Shown here piece by piece: positions 25,863-34,166 of a stretch of DNA of 64,000 nucleotides. Within the stretch, counting starts at the first letter, position 1, and every line of letters starts with the position of its first letter. Under the pieces are notes generated by a model. That model was not told where the DNA came from. It saw nothing but the letters and a program-made list of their open reading frames with translations, and did no database searches. Source of the DNA: Acinetobacter piscicola (GTDB lineage: Bacteria; Pseudomonadota; Gammaproteobacteria; Pseudomonadales; Moraxellaceae). The DNA is taken from positions 62,001 through 126,000 of the forward strand of contig NZ_CP048659.1 in the NCBI RefSeq assembly GCF_015218165.1, in the 5' to 3' direction. The position numbers and the translations under genes were made by a program.

Positions 25863-26708
25863 TTAAGCATTAAAACGCATCGATAAGTCAACGGCTTTGA
25901 CGTCTTTGGTCAGTACACCCATAGAAATATAATCAACGCCTGTACTTGCCACTTCACGTAAATTATCAATGGTAATATTACCCGATGCTTCTAATTTACA
26001 GCGTCCTGCAACATGTTTGACTGCATCAATCATTTGCTGTTGGCTAAAATTATCTAACATCACAATATCTGCTTTGGCTTCAAGGGCTTGATTAAGTTCA
26101 TCCCATGTTTCTACTTCCACTTCCACAGGTTTATTGGGTGCAATTTGATGTGCTTTAGCAATCGCTTGTGCAATGCCTCCTGCTGCCATGATGTGATTTT
26201 CTTTAATTAAAAAGGCATCAAATAAACCTAAACGATGGTTTTGACCACCACCCATTGCAACCGCATATTTTTGTGCAATACGTAAGCCTGGTAAGGTTTT
26301 ACGTGTATCCAGTAATTTGGTGTTCAACCCTTCGAGTTGTTTGACATAATCTGCAGTTTTGGTCGCTACAGCCGATAAGGTTTGGATGAAGTTTAAAGCA
26401 GGGCGTTCTATAGTGAGTAAACTACGTGCAGAACCTGCAAGTTTATAAATGGTTTCATTGGCTTTGACCATGTCACCATCATTTTTCAACCATGTGATCT
26501 GTACATTTGGATCATAAGCTTGAATCAAGGCATTGACCCAAGGCTGACCTGCTAAAATCATGTCTTCACGGGTAATGATCGTCGCTGTTGCTTGTTCATC
26601 TTCGGGCGTGAGTAGGGCAGTAATATCACCTTCGCCAATATCTTCTTGTAGTGCTTGTTGAATATTGATTTGTATGGATTGTTCAAGCAGTGCTTGCGAA
26701 ATGCTCAT
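25863..26708 (-). CDS. nadC: Nicotinate-nucleotide pyrophosphorylase (quinolinate phosphoribosyltransferase)
   Basis: Converts quinolinate and PRPP to nicotinate mononucleotide in NAD synthesis. The 281 residues from MSISQALLEQ are the family length. Seen: EDIGEGDITALL (~21), ERPALNFIQTLSAVAT (~105), LDTRKTLPGLR (~134), HRLGLFDAFLIKENHI (~157) and the C-terminal LEASGNITIDN. The start at 26708 is preferred over an upstream in-frame one because AAAGGGAA lies about 6 bases before it. Divergent from ampD. Confidence 0.96.
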   Translation of the reverse strand: MSISQALLEQSIQINIQQALQEDIGEGDITALLTPEDEQATATIITREDMILAGQPWVNALIQAYDPNVQITWLKNDGDMVKANETIYKLAGSARSLLTIERPALNFIQTLSAVATKTADYVKQLEGLNTKLLDTRKTLPGLRIAQKYAVAMGGGQNHRLGLFDAFLIKENHIMAAGGIAQAIAKAHQIAPNKPVEVEVETWDELNQALEAKADIVMLDNFSQQQMIDAVKHVAGRCKLEASGNITIDNLREVASTGVDYISMGVLTKDVKAVDLSMRFNA

Positions 26709-26889
26709 GGAAATTCCCTTTCGGTTCACCCTAAAATTTGAGCGATATATTAGCATTGTGGTTGTAATATTGAAGAAGTTTTTCATTTAACGCAGAACAG
26801 AGTACACTCAGTTTAGCTTGTGTTGATGGTCTACTTTGAATGCAATACAAGAAAATGACAGCAAAAAATACTGCTTTTAGGAAATCTAC

Positions 26890-27477
26890 ATGCAATCGGG
26901 TTCACCATTCCAAGTTAAAGATGGTCAATTGATTGGTGCACGACAAGTACCGTCACCAAACTATAATCAACGTCCTGAAAATACTGAAATTCAGCTGATC
27001 GTGATTCATAATATCAGCTTGCCACCTTCGCAATTTGGTGGAGGTTATATTGAACAATTTTTTCAAAATCAATTGGATTGGTCAGTACATCCCTATTTTC
27101 AAAGCATTGAAGGGATGCAAGTTTCAGCACATTTACTGATTTTAAGAACAGGTGAAGTACTGCAATTTGTCAATTTTAAAGACCGTGCTTGGCATGCAGG
27201 ACGTTCAAGTTACTTGGGTAAAGTAGAATGCAATGATTATTCAATTGGCATTGAGCTCGAAGGGAGTGATGATTTAGATTTTGAAGATATTCAATATCAA
27301 ACATTGGCGCAAGTGGTTGCGACTTTACAAAAAGTTTATCCTAAAACAGATCAGCATTTAGCTGGGCATTCAGATATCGCACCACATCGTAAAACAGATC
27401 CTGGCCCGCATTTTCAATGGAATGAGTTTAGAGCATTGCTACATATAAGCAAAAGTAATCATTATTTATCCGTATAG
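26890..27477 (+). CDS. ampD: 1,6-anhydro-N-acetylmuramyl-L-alanine amidase AmpD
   Basis: Cytosolic zinc amidase of peptidoglycan recycling; its loss derepresses AmpC in many bacteria. The 195 residues have LIVIHNISLPP (zinc His, ~40), WHAGRSSYLGKVECNDYSIGIELEG (~104) and the zinc/catalytic HSDIAPHRKTDPGPHF (~165). IS605 copy 3 begins at 27470, inside the gene: the last two codons and the TAG stop come from the element. Joining the flanks restores TTA-TGA, so the ancestral protein ended two residues earlier. Catalytic residues are untouched. Confidence 0.95.
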   Translation: MQSGSPFQVKDGQLIGARQVPSPNYNQRPENTEIQLIVIHNISLPPSQFGGGYIEQFFQNQLDWSVHPYFQSIEGMQVSAHLLILRTGEVLQFVNFKDRAWHAGRSSYLGKVECNDYSIGIELEGSDDLDFEDIQYQTLAQVVATLQKVYPKTDQHLAGHSDIAPHRKTDPGPHFQWNEFRALLHISKSNHYLSV

Positions 27478-27555
27478 CCGTGAAACCTCGCCTTTTAGGG
27501 CGGGGATATAAGGCTGCAATCCGCTAGTTCTCCTTGTGGGGATTAGCTAGGATTG

Positions 27556-27999
27556 CTAATGCGGTGTCTGCTGACTCTCAATATATTGTTTAATAATTGA
27601 AATCGGAGCACCGCAACATGATGCAGCGAAGTAACTAGGTGACCACAGAGCATTTGCCCATAGCTTGTTTTTAATTTCGGGGTGTTTGGTTCGTAAAATT
27701 CGACTGGAAGCACCCTTTAGACTATTTACTAAGCTAGAAATTGCTATTTTTGGCGGATAATTGACAAGTAAATGAACATGATCATGTTCACCATCAAATT
27801 CCACCAACTCAGCTTCAAAGTCTAAGCAGACACGTTCAAATACTTCACGTATCGTTCCAAGCATCGCTTTAGTAAAAACATCTCGACGATATTTAGCCAC
27901 AAAGACTAAATGTACATGCATATTAAAAATACAATGGCGACCTGCTCTAATTTCTTGACTAGTACTCATACGCCAAATATATTTTAAGTATGAAGACAC
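27556..27999 (-). CDS. tnpA: IS200/IS605 Y1 transposase TnpA, copy 3 (intact HUH)
   Basis: 147 residues. The HUH motif at 74-76 reads H-V-H in GEHDHVHLLVNYPP, and the C-terminal IIKQYIESQ Tyr is present. One private change is AASCCGAP instead of AASCGGAP (~131). By sequence it is one of the two copies here that look catalytically competent. The probable start is Met11. Confidence 0.93.
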   Translation of the reverse strand: MSSYLKYIWRMSTSQEIRAGRHCIFNMHVHLVFVAKYRRDVFTKAMLGTIREVFERVCLDFEAELVEFDGEHDHVHLLVNYPPKIAISSLVNSLKGASSRILRTKHPEIKNKLWANALWSPSYFAASCCGAPISIIKQYIESQQTPH

Positions 28000-29048
28000 T
28001 TAAATTACGCATAAAAGATAAACATTGCAAGATGCTAGACCAACTAGCGTTAGAGGTAAACTTTGTCTGGAATTATGTTAATGATTTGTGTTTTAAACAC
28101 TTGCAAAGAAAACAACAATTCTTTTCAGCATACAATATTGCAAAATATACAAAAGGTGCATCCAAAGAATGTGACTTGCACAGCCAAACGATACAGGCAG
28201 TTACAGAAGAATTAGTGACAAGACGCAAGCAATTCAAGAAAGCAAAATTAAAATGGCGTGTTAGCAATAAGAAATCAGCTAGACGCTCTTTAGGATGGAT
28301 ACCATTCAAGAAAGTAGCAATCAAATATGCTGATGGCTATGTTCAATATGGTAAGCATCAATTCAAACTATGGGATAGTTACGGACTCAGCAAATACAAT
28401 GTTAAAACAGGCTCATTTGTCGAGGATAGCCGTGGGCGTTGGTATGTTTGCCTTGTGATTGATTCAATTAAAACTGAGAAAACCACCGCTAAAACCTCGA
28501 TTGGCATAGATTTAGGTTTAAAAGATTTAGCGACTTGTTCAGATGGCGTAAAGTTGAAAGCGCCTAAAATCTATCGGCAATATGAACAAAAACTTGGCAT
28601 TGCACAACGTGCAAAAAATAAGAAACGTGTTAAAGCGATTCACGCCAAGATCAAAAATATTCGTCAAAACATGCTGCATCAATTCAGCCATAAATTGGTG
28701 AATGAACATGCAGCAATCTTCGTTGGCAATGTGAATGCCAAAGCATTAGCACAGACTAGATTAGCTAAGTCAGTGTTAGATGCAAGTTGGACAACACTAA
28801 GAACCATGCTCAAGTATAAATGCGAGAACGCAGGTGTATGGTATGAAGAAGTCAATGAAGCGTATACCACCCAAACGTGTTCGTGCTGTGGCTCACGCTT
28901 CAGTAGTCCGAAAGGTAGAGCAGGCTTAGGAATAAGAGAATGGCAGTGTTGTGAGTGTGGTAGCTCATGGGATCGGGATATAAATGCCGCACTGAATATT
29001 CTTGCGCTCGGACATGAGCGTCTCGCAGGAGGAATCTCCGTCCTTTAG
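27990..29048 (+). CDS. tnpB: TnpB RNA-guided nuclease-like protein, copy 3
   Basis: 352 residues, differing from copy 1 at a few positions in the N-terminal third (for example NIAKYT for DIAKYT, ECDLHS for ECNLHS and AVTEEL for AVAEEL). Asp174, the CxxC/CxxC finger and Asp330 are present, and the RuvC-II position is Gly246. The 3' end and right-end hairpin match copy 1. Confidence 0.92.
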   Translation: MKTLKLRIKDKHCKMLDQLALEVNFVWNYVNDLCFKHLQRKQQFFSAYNIAKYTKGASKECDLHSQTIQAVTEELVTRRKQFKKAKLKWRVSNKKSARRSLGWIPFKKVAIKYADGYVQYGKHQFKLWDSYGLSKYNVKTGSFVEDSRGRWYVCLVIDSIKTEKTTAKTSIGIDLGLKDLATCSDGVKLKAPKIYRQYEQKLGIAQRAKNKKRVKAIHAKIKNIRQNMLHQFSHKLVNEHAAIFVGNVNAKALAQTRLAKSVLDASWTTLRTMLKYKCENAGVWYEEVNEAYTTQTCSCCGSRFSSPKGRAGLGIREWQCCECGSSWDRDINAALNILALGHERLAGGISVL

Positions 29049-29132
29049 GTCGGGGAGGATGTCAAGATTTTACAACGATATTTGTTTTGAGTTTCTTTAC
29101 AATAACGACTTTATTTTAACTAGGTAAATGCA

Positions 29133-30674
29133 ATGGCGCTGTGGCGATCCACCTTTATTGTCAGTTCTATGACCATGTTGTCTCGGGTCTTAGGACTCGT
29201 ACGAGATATGGTGTTGTTAAATGTTTTTGGTGCAGGTAAGGATTTTGATACCTTTGTTGTTGCATTTCGCATCCCCAATTTTTTTCGGCGATTATTCGCT
29301 GAAGGAGCTTTTTCACAAGCCTTTATTCCTGTTTTAACTGAATATAAAACTACAAAACTACATGCCGAAGTACAGATTTTAATTAGCCGTGTTTTTGGTT
29401 GTTTATTAACGGTTATGTCATTATTGACGCTATTTTCTATGATTGCGGCACCTGTGATTTTGTATATTTATGCACCTGGTTTCCATGATGATCCTGCTAA
29501 ATTTGACTTAGCTGTTGATATGTTTCGTTTAACGATTCCATATTTGATGTTTATGTCACTAACAGCATTTGCCAGCAGTATTTTAAATAGTTACGGTTCA
29601 TTTGCATCACCTGCATTTTCACCTGTATTGTTAAATGTTGCGATGATCGCAGGGGCTTGGTGGCTTGCTCCACATATGGCTGAACCCATCATGGCACTGG
29701 GTTGGGCTGTGGTTGCAGCAGGCATTTTACAACTTGCCATTCAAATTCCTGAATTGTGGCGTAAAAAATTATTGATTCCACCAAAAGTTGATTTTAAACA
29801 TGAAGGTGTGGAACGCATTTTAAAATTAATGTTGCCTGCTTTGTTTGGTGTTTCGGTCACGCAAATTAATTTATTACTCAATACCATTTGGGCATCTTTT
29901 ATGCAGGATGGTTCAGTGTCTTGGTTATATAGTGCCGAGCGAATGACAGAGCTACCATTAGGTTTAATTGGTGTCGCAATCGGTACTGTCATTTTACCGT
30001 CTTTGTCGATGAGTAAAGCTGAACAAGACCAAGAAAAATTTAGAAAAATGCTAGATTGGGCAGCCCGTGTCATTGTTTTAGTGGGTGTACCTGCAAGTAT
30101 TGCACTGTTTATGTTGTCTACGCCGATTATTCAAGCGCTTTTCCAACATGGTGCTTTTGATGTACGTGATACACAAATGACGGCTATGGCGTTGCAATGT
30201 ATGAGTGCAGGGGTATTGGCATTTATGTTGATTAAAGTCTTTGCACCTGGTTTTTACGCGATTCAAGATACAAAGACACCTGTACGTGTTGGTTTAATGG
30301 CCGTTGCAGCGAATGCAATTTTAAACGTGATCTTTATTGGTATTTTTAAACTGATTGATTGGCATGCTGAGCATATGGCACTTGCCATTGCATCTTCAGG
30401 TTCTGCATTGGTGAATGCAGGTATGCTGTATTTCTATTTGCATAAACGCAATATTTTCCGTTTTGGTGCACATTGGAAAAAATTATTTGTACAATTTTTC
30501 ATTGCTAATATCAGCATGATTGCTGTGCTGTGGTGTGCATTAACTTGGTATGATGGTAGTGCTGCGCAGTGGATTCGTATACTTGAAGTAGTTGGATTGT
30601 GTGTCGTCGGTGTGTTGGCCTATGCGATTGGTTTAGTGGCAAGCGGATTTAGACCACGTCATTTAAAACATTGA
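29133..30674 (+). CDS. murJ: Lipid II flippase MurJ
   Basis: Polytopic membrane protein of 513 residues (about 14 helices) of the MOP superfamily that flips lipid II across the inner membrane. Start MALWRSTFIVSSMTMLSRVLGLVRDMV with conserved FVVAFRIPNFFRRLFAEGAFSQAF (~45) and LFQHGAFD (~325). Essential in most bacteria. Its native upstream neighbour is ampD, now separated by IS605 copy 3; AGGTAAATGCA precedes the ATG. Confidence 0.97.
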   Translation: MALWRSTFIVSSMTMLSRVLGLVRDMVLLNVFGAGKDFDTFVVAFRIPNFFRRLFAEGAFSQAFIPVLTEYKTTKLHAEVQILISRVFGCLLTVMSLLTLFSMIAAPVILYIYAPGFHDDPAKFDLAVDMFRLTIPYLMFMSLTAFASSILNSYGSFASPAFSPVLLNVAMIAGAWWLAPHMAEPIMALGWAVVAAGILQLAIQIPELWRKKLLIPPKVDFKHEGVERILKLMLPALFGVSVTQINLLLNTIWASFMQDGSVSWLYSAERMTELPLGLIGVAIGTVILPSLSMSKAEQDQEKFRKMLDWAARVIVLVGVPASIALFMLSTPIIQALFQHGAFDVRDTQMTAMALQCMSAGVLAFMLIKVFAPGFYAIQDTKTPVRVGLMAVAANAILNVIFIGIFKLIDWHAEHMALAIASSGSALVNAGMLYFYLHKRNIFRFGAHWKKLFVQFFIANISMIAVLWCALTWYDGSAAQWIRILEVVGLCVVGVLAYAIGLVASGFRPRHLKH

Positions 30675-30676
30675 GT

Positions 30677-30829
30677 GTAAGTATCCGCTGAACCTTACTC
30701 CAACTCAAGCAGGATTGCATTTATGAGGCAACAAGTCTTCGATGTCTTTCATTCTATGTATTGGTAATCTTTTCAGCACATTACTTAAATATAGGATGAA
30801 TTCATAAGGTGTTTTCAGCGGATGCTTAT
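30677..30829. mobile_element. IS66-derived mini-element (about 153 bp)
   Basis: Ends GTAAGTATCCGCTGAA (30677-30692) and TTCAGCGGATGCTTAT (30814-30829) form a 16-bp inverted repeat with two mismatches. Inside, on the minus strand, is the extreme C-terminus of an IS66 TnpC: KRLPIHRMKDIEDLLPHKCN then a stop at 30705. An internally deleted IS66 element with both ends would be a MITE-like derivative. The rest of the 30830-31045 gap holds nothing I recognise. Confidence 0.65.
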
Positions 30830-31045
30830 GGATCAAAGCAAATAGAGATATTTCCTCGATTTATTAATGCTCTGTTATAAGAAGACCAATTGCTTGTACG
30901 ACAGATTTTAGGTGTGGGCTTATTCATTTGAGAATTATACCTTTGAATAAGCCTTTAACGGTAGGCTTATGCAACAAAGCTGTTACTTTGTTAAAGCATT
31001 ATTAATCTTTGATAAAGTTTTCTAGAGATGAATATTTGAATTAAA

Positions 31046-31396
31046 TCAACGAGCACATACTTTGAAATCAGTACCTACCCAGCATGCTCGAACTCTTTTT
31101 GCTTTACCCCACCGAGTATTAGTACCACCAACTCTAGATCCTATTACTTCAGCAGAACCTGTTTCTATAACATTTACAGATACATCCATTGTGTCACGTA
31201 TGAATGGTTTATTTGAATTTAAATTAGTTAAGTAGAATGAGCCGCCACCGATTGGATTAAAGTTACACTTGTTCTTAAAAGTTATTTTCCCTTGTTCAAC
31301 GATTTCACATGAAGAAACTTTTGCTGAAACTGTTTGTGAACAAACTCCAAGAATTAGAGTTACTAAAGTCAAGGTCATTTTTTTTGATAATTTCAT
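31046..31396 (-). CDS. Secreted hypothetical protein, 116 aa
   Basis: Not recognised. A signal peptide is clear (MKLSKKMTLTLVTLILGVCS...VSA-KVSS). The mature part has four cysteines (near residues 29, 44, 103 and 113 by this start) and ends in basic residues. It lies 7-22 bp from the next gene, also a secreted Cys-containing protein on the same strand, so they are probably an operon. The ATG at 31396 is chosen over an upstream TTG. Periplasmic or extracellular, function unknown. Confidence 0.6.
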   Translation of the reverse strand: MKLSKKMTLTLVTLILGVCSQTVSAKVSSCEIVEQGKITFKNKCNFNPIGGGSFYLTNLNSNKPFIRDTMDVSVNVIETGSAEVIGSRVGGTNTRWGKAKRVRACWVGTDFKVCAR

Positions 31397-31417
31397 AGTA
31401 AATAGTCTCAATATGCA

Positions 31418-31879
31418 TTAACAGTATGGTTTTTTAACTAATTGTTGCATTTCTTTTTTATAGCTATTTGGATCGTATATATCATCTATTTTACAAGAGC
31501 TAGTATCACATTGTACTTTGAAGTCTCGATGAAATTTTTCTCCGAAACTAGTTCCACTCGCTCTAATTAATCCATTGTTTAAAGTAGTAAATTTCATTTG
31601 TCCTACTTTTGTATCAAAGTCATTGCCAGGAACATAAAGTGATCTAGCCCAATCGCAATATTCACCACCGAACCTAGAATGGATTCTATCTCGTGAATTT
31701 AATAGACTTTTTAACTCAGGAGTAGCATTTTTTTCCAACATGTTATTTGGTGGGTTTAAACTTAGCTCTGTTGCATAAATTTTTTTGATCAACTGTATTT
31801 TTCTTAGATCGTCGTTTTTTGCATATACATTGCTAAGCGTACCGAATAAAAGGAATGTTAATAATGCTATTTTTTTCAT
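31418..31879 (-). CDS. Secreted hypothetical protein, 153 aa
   Basis: Not recognised with confidence. Signal peptide MKKIALLTFLLFGTLSNVYA-KND; mature part with a pair C-x4-C (VQCDTSSCKIDD, ~124-129), a Cys in EYCDWARSLYVPG (~74) and a C-terminal KPYC. Its short alpha/beta composition resembles periplasmic lysozyme-inhibitor or immunity-like proteins, but that is only a resemblance. Upstream partner of the 116-residue secreted protein. Confidence 0.62.
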   Translation of the reverse strand: MKKIALLTFLLFGTLSNVYAKNDDLRKIQLIKKIYATELSLNPPNNMLEKNATPELKSLLNSRDRIHSRFGGEYCDWARSLYVPGNDFDTKVGQMKFTTLNNGLIRASGTSFGEKFHRDFKVQCDTSSCKIDDIYDPNSYKKEMQQLVKKPYC

Positions 31880-31998
31880 GATTGACTACTTGGTTATCTT
31901 AGTATCTGTACAATATTCTATTTTAAAATCAAAAGAAATGATTTATTTCAATAAATTATAGTATCTATCTTCTAGATTAAAACTTGAAAGTAAATTAC

Positions 31999-32148
31999 TT
32001 AAGGCGTTATGCGACCTGAAATTTTAAGGTGTTTTTCTAGCATCCAACTTTCTGCAGTATTTCCATTTTTCCAAAAATGCATAACGTAAGGCCAAGTTTC
32101 TTTACCACTCTTAAATTCTTGGTAAGCAACCACTGAATCTTTAAGAAT
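31999..32148 (-). pseudogene. C-terminal fragment of an unknown protein
   Basis: An open frame on the minus strand reads ...VVAYQEFKSGKETWPYVMHF...WKNGNTAESWMLEKHLKISG... and stops at 31999. It has no start codon context, and the frame is cut upstream where an IS66 remnant begins (32170). It ends 119 bp before the two secreted-protein genes on the same strand and may have been the first gene of their operon. Family not recognised. Confidence 0.45.
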
Positions 32149-32169
32149 AAGAAATAGTTATTTTATTTC

Positions 32170-32530
32170 CAAGCATCCACTGAACCGTACTTGAACTCAA
32201 GTAGGGTTCCATTTATGAGGCAACAAGTTTTCGATGTCTTTCATTTTATGTGTTGGTAATCTTTTCAACACACCACTTAAATAGGCATATGGATCTAGGC
32301 CATTCAGCTTGGCTAACTGAATGTCATGATCTTGGCTGCCCGTTGACCACTACGCAGTGATGCTGCAAATAGCCAATTCTTTCTTCCTAAAGCCCATGGG
32401 TGCATTTGATTTCCCACCCACTTATTACAAAACTGCTGCGTAAATTCCAGCAGTTGTCTATGGAGTAGTTGGATTAAATCAGGCAGTGTATTCATGACCG
32501 CAGTATGGCTGAGATCATGAATATGTGTAA
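32170..32530 (-). mobile_element. IS66-family remnant (tnpC 3' end, frameshifted)
   Basis: The minus strand encodes the TnpC C-terminus in two frames: KWVGNQMHPWALGRKNWLF then SGQRAAKIMT, and after a frameshift near 32325 IQLAKLNGLDPYAYL, KRLPTHKMKDIENLLPHKWN and a stop at 32197. The right outer end CAAGCATCCACTGAA resembles the IS66 end of the mini-element at 30677. The rest of the transposase is gone. Confidence 0.75.
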
Positions 32531-32532
32531 AT

Positions 32533-32558
32533 AAAAAGAGAGCTAAAAAGCTCTCAAA
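32533..32558 (-). terminator. Rho-independent terminator, originally that of fkpA
   Basis: GAGAGCT, loop and AGCTCTC (32538-32555) followed on the minus strand by TTTTT. Read without IS605 copy 4, it lies about 15 bp past the stop of the FKBP gene at 34167. The insertion has separated gene and terminator by 1.6 kb. Confidence 0.75.
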
Positions 32559-32577
32559 GTTTGACATACTCCCCGAC

Positions 32578-33636
32578 CTAAAGGACGGGGATTCCTCCTG
32601 CGAGACGCTCATGTCCGAGCGCAAGAATATTCAGTGCGGAATTTATATCCCGATCCCATGAGCTACCACACTCACGACACTGCCATTCTCTTATTCCTAA
32701 ACCTGCTCTACCTTTCGGACTACTGGAGCGTGAGCCACAGCACGAACACGTTTGGGTGGTATACGCTTCATTGACTTCTTCATACCATACACCTGCGTTC
32801 TCGCATTTATACTTGAGCATGGTTCTTAGTGTTGTCCAACTTGCATCTAACACTGACTTAGCTAATCTAGTCTGTGCTAATGCTTTGGCATTCACATTGC
32901 CAACGAAGATTGCTGCATGTTCATTCACCAATTTATGGCTGAATTGATGCAGCATGTTTTGACGAATATTTTTGATCTTGGCGTGAATCGCTTTAACACG
33001 TTTCTTATTTTTTGCACGTTGTGCAATGCCAAGTTTTTGTTCATATTGCCGATAGATTTTAGGTGCTTTCAACTTTACGCCATCTGAACAAGTCGCTAAA
33101 TCTTTTAAACCTAAATCTATGCCAATCGAGGTTTTAGCGGTGGTTTTCTCAGTTTTAATTGAATCAACCACAAGGCAAACATACCAACGCCCACGGCTAT
33201 CCTCGACAAATGAGCCTGTTTTAACATTGTATTTGCTGAGTCCGTAACTATCCCATAGCTTGAATTGATGCTTACCATATTGAACATAGCCATCAGCATA
33301 TTTGATTGCTACTTTCTTGAATGGTATCCATCCTAAAGAGCGTCTAGCTGATTTTTTATTGCTGACACGCCATTTTAATTTTGCTTTCTTGAATTGCTTG
33401 CGTCTTGTCACTAATTCTTCTGCAACTGCCTGTATGGTTTGGCTGTGCAAGTTACATTCTTTGGATGCACCTTTTGTATATTTTGCAATATCGTATGCTG
33501 AAAAGAATTGTTGTTTTCTTTGCAAGTGTTTAAAACACAAATCATTGACATAATTCCAGACAAAGTTTACCTCTAACGCTAGTTGGTCTAGCATCTTGCA
33601 ATGTTTGTCTTTTATGCGTAATTTAAGTGTCTTCAT
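32578..33636 (-). CDS. tnpB: TnpB RNA-guided nuclease-like protein, copy 4
   Basis: 352 residues with several private substitutions around the zinc finger (GSRSSSPKG, WQCRECG, INSALNI, GGIPVL). Asp174, C297/C300/C320/C323 and Asp330 are kept; RuvC-II position Gly246. The flank beyond its right end (ACTTTGAGAGCTTTTT on its own strand) would be the guide. Confidence 0.92.
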   Translation of the reverse strand: MKTLKLRIKDKHCKMLDQLALEVNFVWNYVNDLCFKHLQRKQQFFSAYDIAKYTKGASKECNLHSQTIQAVAEELVTRRKQFKKAKLKWRVSNKKSARRSLGWIPFKKVAIKYADGYVQYGKHQFKLWDSYGLSKYNVKTGSFVEDSRGRWYVCLVVDSIKTEKTTAKTSIGIDLGLKDLATCSDGVKLKAPKIYRQYEQKLGIAQRAKNKKRVKAIHAKIKNIRQNMLHQFSHKLVNEHAAIFVGNVNAKALAQTRLAKSVLDASWTTLRTMLKYKCENAGVWYEEVNEAYTTQTCSCCGSRSSSPKGRAGLGIREWQCRECGSSWDRDINSALNILALGHERLAGGIPVL

Positions 33637-34070
33637 ACTTAAAATATATTTGGCGTATGAGTACTAGTCAAGAAATTAGAACAGGTCGCCATTGTATTTT
33701 TAATATGCATGTACATTTAGTCTTTGTAGCTAAATATCGTAGAGATGTTTTTACTAAAGCGATGCTCGGAACGATACGTAAAGTATTTGAACGTGTCTGC
33801 TTAGACTTTGAAGCTGAGTTGGTGGAATTTGATGGTGAACATGATCATGTTCATTTACTTGTCAATTATCCGCCAAAAATAGCAATTTATAGCTTAGTGA
33901 ATAGTTTAAAGGGTGCTTCCAGTCGAATTTTACGAACCAAACACCCCGAAATTAAAAACAAGCTATGGGCAAATGCTCTGTGGTCACCTAGTTACTTCGC
34001 TGCATCATGTGGCGGTGCTCCGATTTCAATCATTAAACAATATATTGAGAGTCAGCAGACGCCGCATTAG
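33627..34070 (+). CDS. tnpA: IS200/IS605 Y1 transposase TnpA, copy 4 (intact HUH)
   Basis: 147 residues; HUH at 74-76 is H-V-H, and the terminal IIKQYIESQ Tyr is present. Differs from copy 3 by a few residues (for example IRKVFER, IAIYSLV). With copy 3 it is the likely source of mobility for the whole family in this window. Confidence 0.93.
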   Translation: MSSYLKYIWRMSTSQEIRTGRHCIFNMHVHLVFVAKYRRDVFTKAMLGTIRKVFERVCLDFEAELVEFDGEHDHVHLLVNYPPKIAIYSLVNSLKGASSRILRTKHPEIKNKLWANALWSPSYFAASCGGAPISIIKQYIESQQTPH

Positions 34071-34166
34071 CAATCCTAGCTAATCCTCACAAGGAGGACT
34101 AGCGGATTGCAGCCTTATATCCCCACCCTGAAGGGCAAGGTTTTACGGCTATTCGGATAAATAAAA

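Larger units (their letters stand above)
27470..29065 (+). mobile_element. IS200/IS605-type insertion sequence, copy 3 (1596 bp)
   Basis: Left end begins CCGTATAGCCGTGAAACC after TTTAT at 27465-27469; right end GGGGAGGATGTCAA at 29052-29065. It has the same length and gene order as copy 1. It lies between ampD and murJ, overlapping the ampD 3' end. Its TnpA keeps the H-V-H motif, so this copy may still be active. Flank for the predicted guide: GATTTTACAACGATAT. Confidence 0.92.
32561..34156 (-). mobile_element. IS200/IS605-type insertion sequence, copy 4 (1596 bp)
   Basis: Inverted relative to copies 1 and 3: TTGA at 32561-32564 is the right end, and ATAAA (complement of TTTAT) at 34157-34161 flanks the left end. 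The right end differs from the others by one base (GGGGAGTATGTCAA). Both genes are open and TnpA keeps H-V-H. It sits between fkpA and its terminator. Confidence 0.92.

Noticed and set aside
32313-32624. 103-aa minus-strand ORF spanning the IS66 remnant and the IS605 right end
   Set aside because: It reads through a terminator and across the junction of two elements; only its middle corresponds to a real (decayed) TnpC segment.
30675-34166. Complete IS66 element between murJ and fkpA
   Set aside because: Only the tnpC 3' end and outer ends are present in two separate remnants; no tnpA, tnpB or tnpC N-terminus was found.
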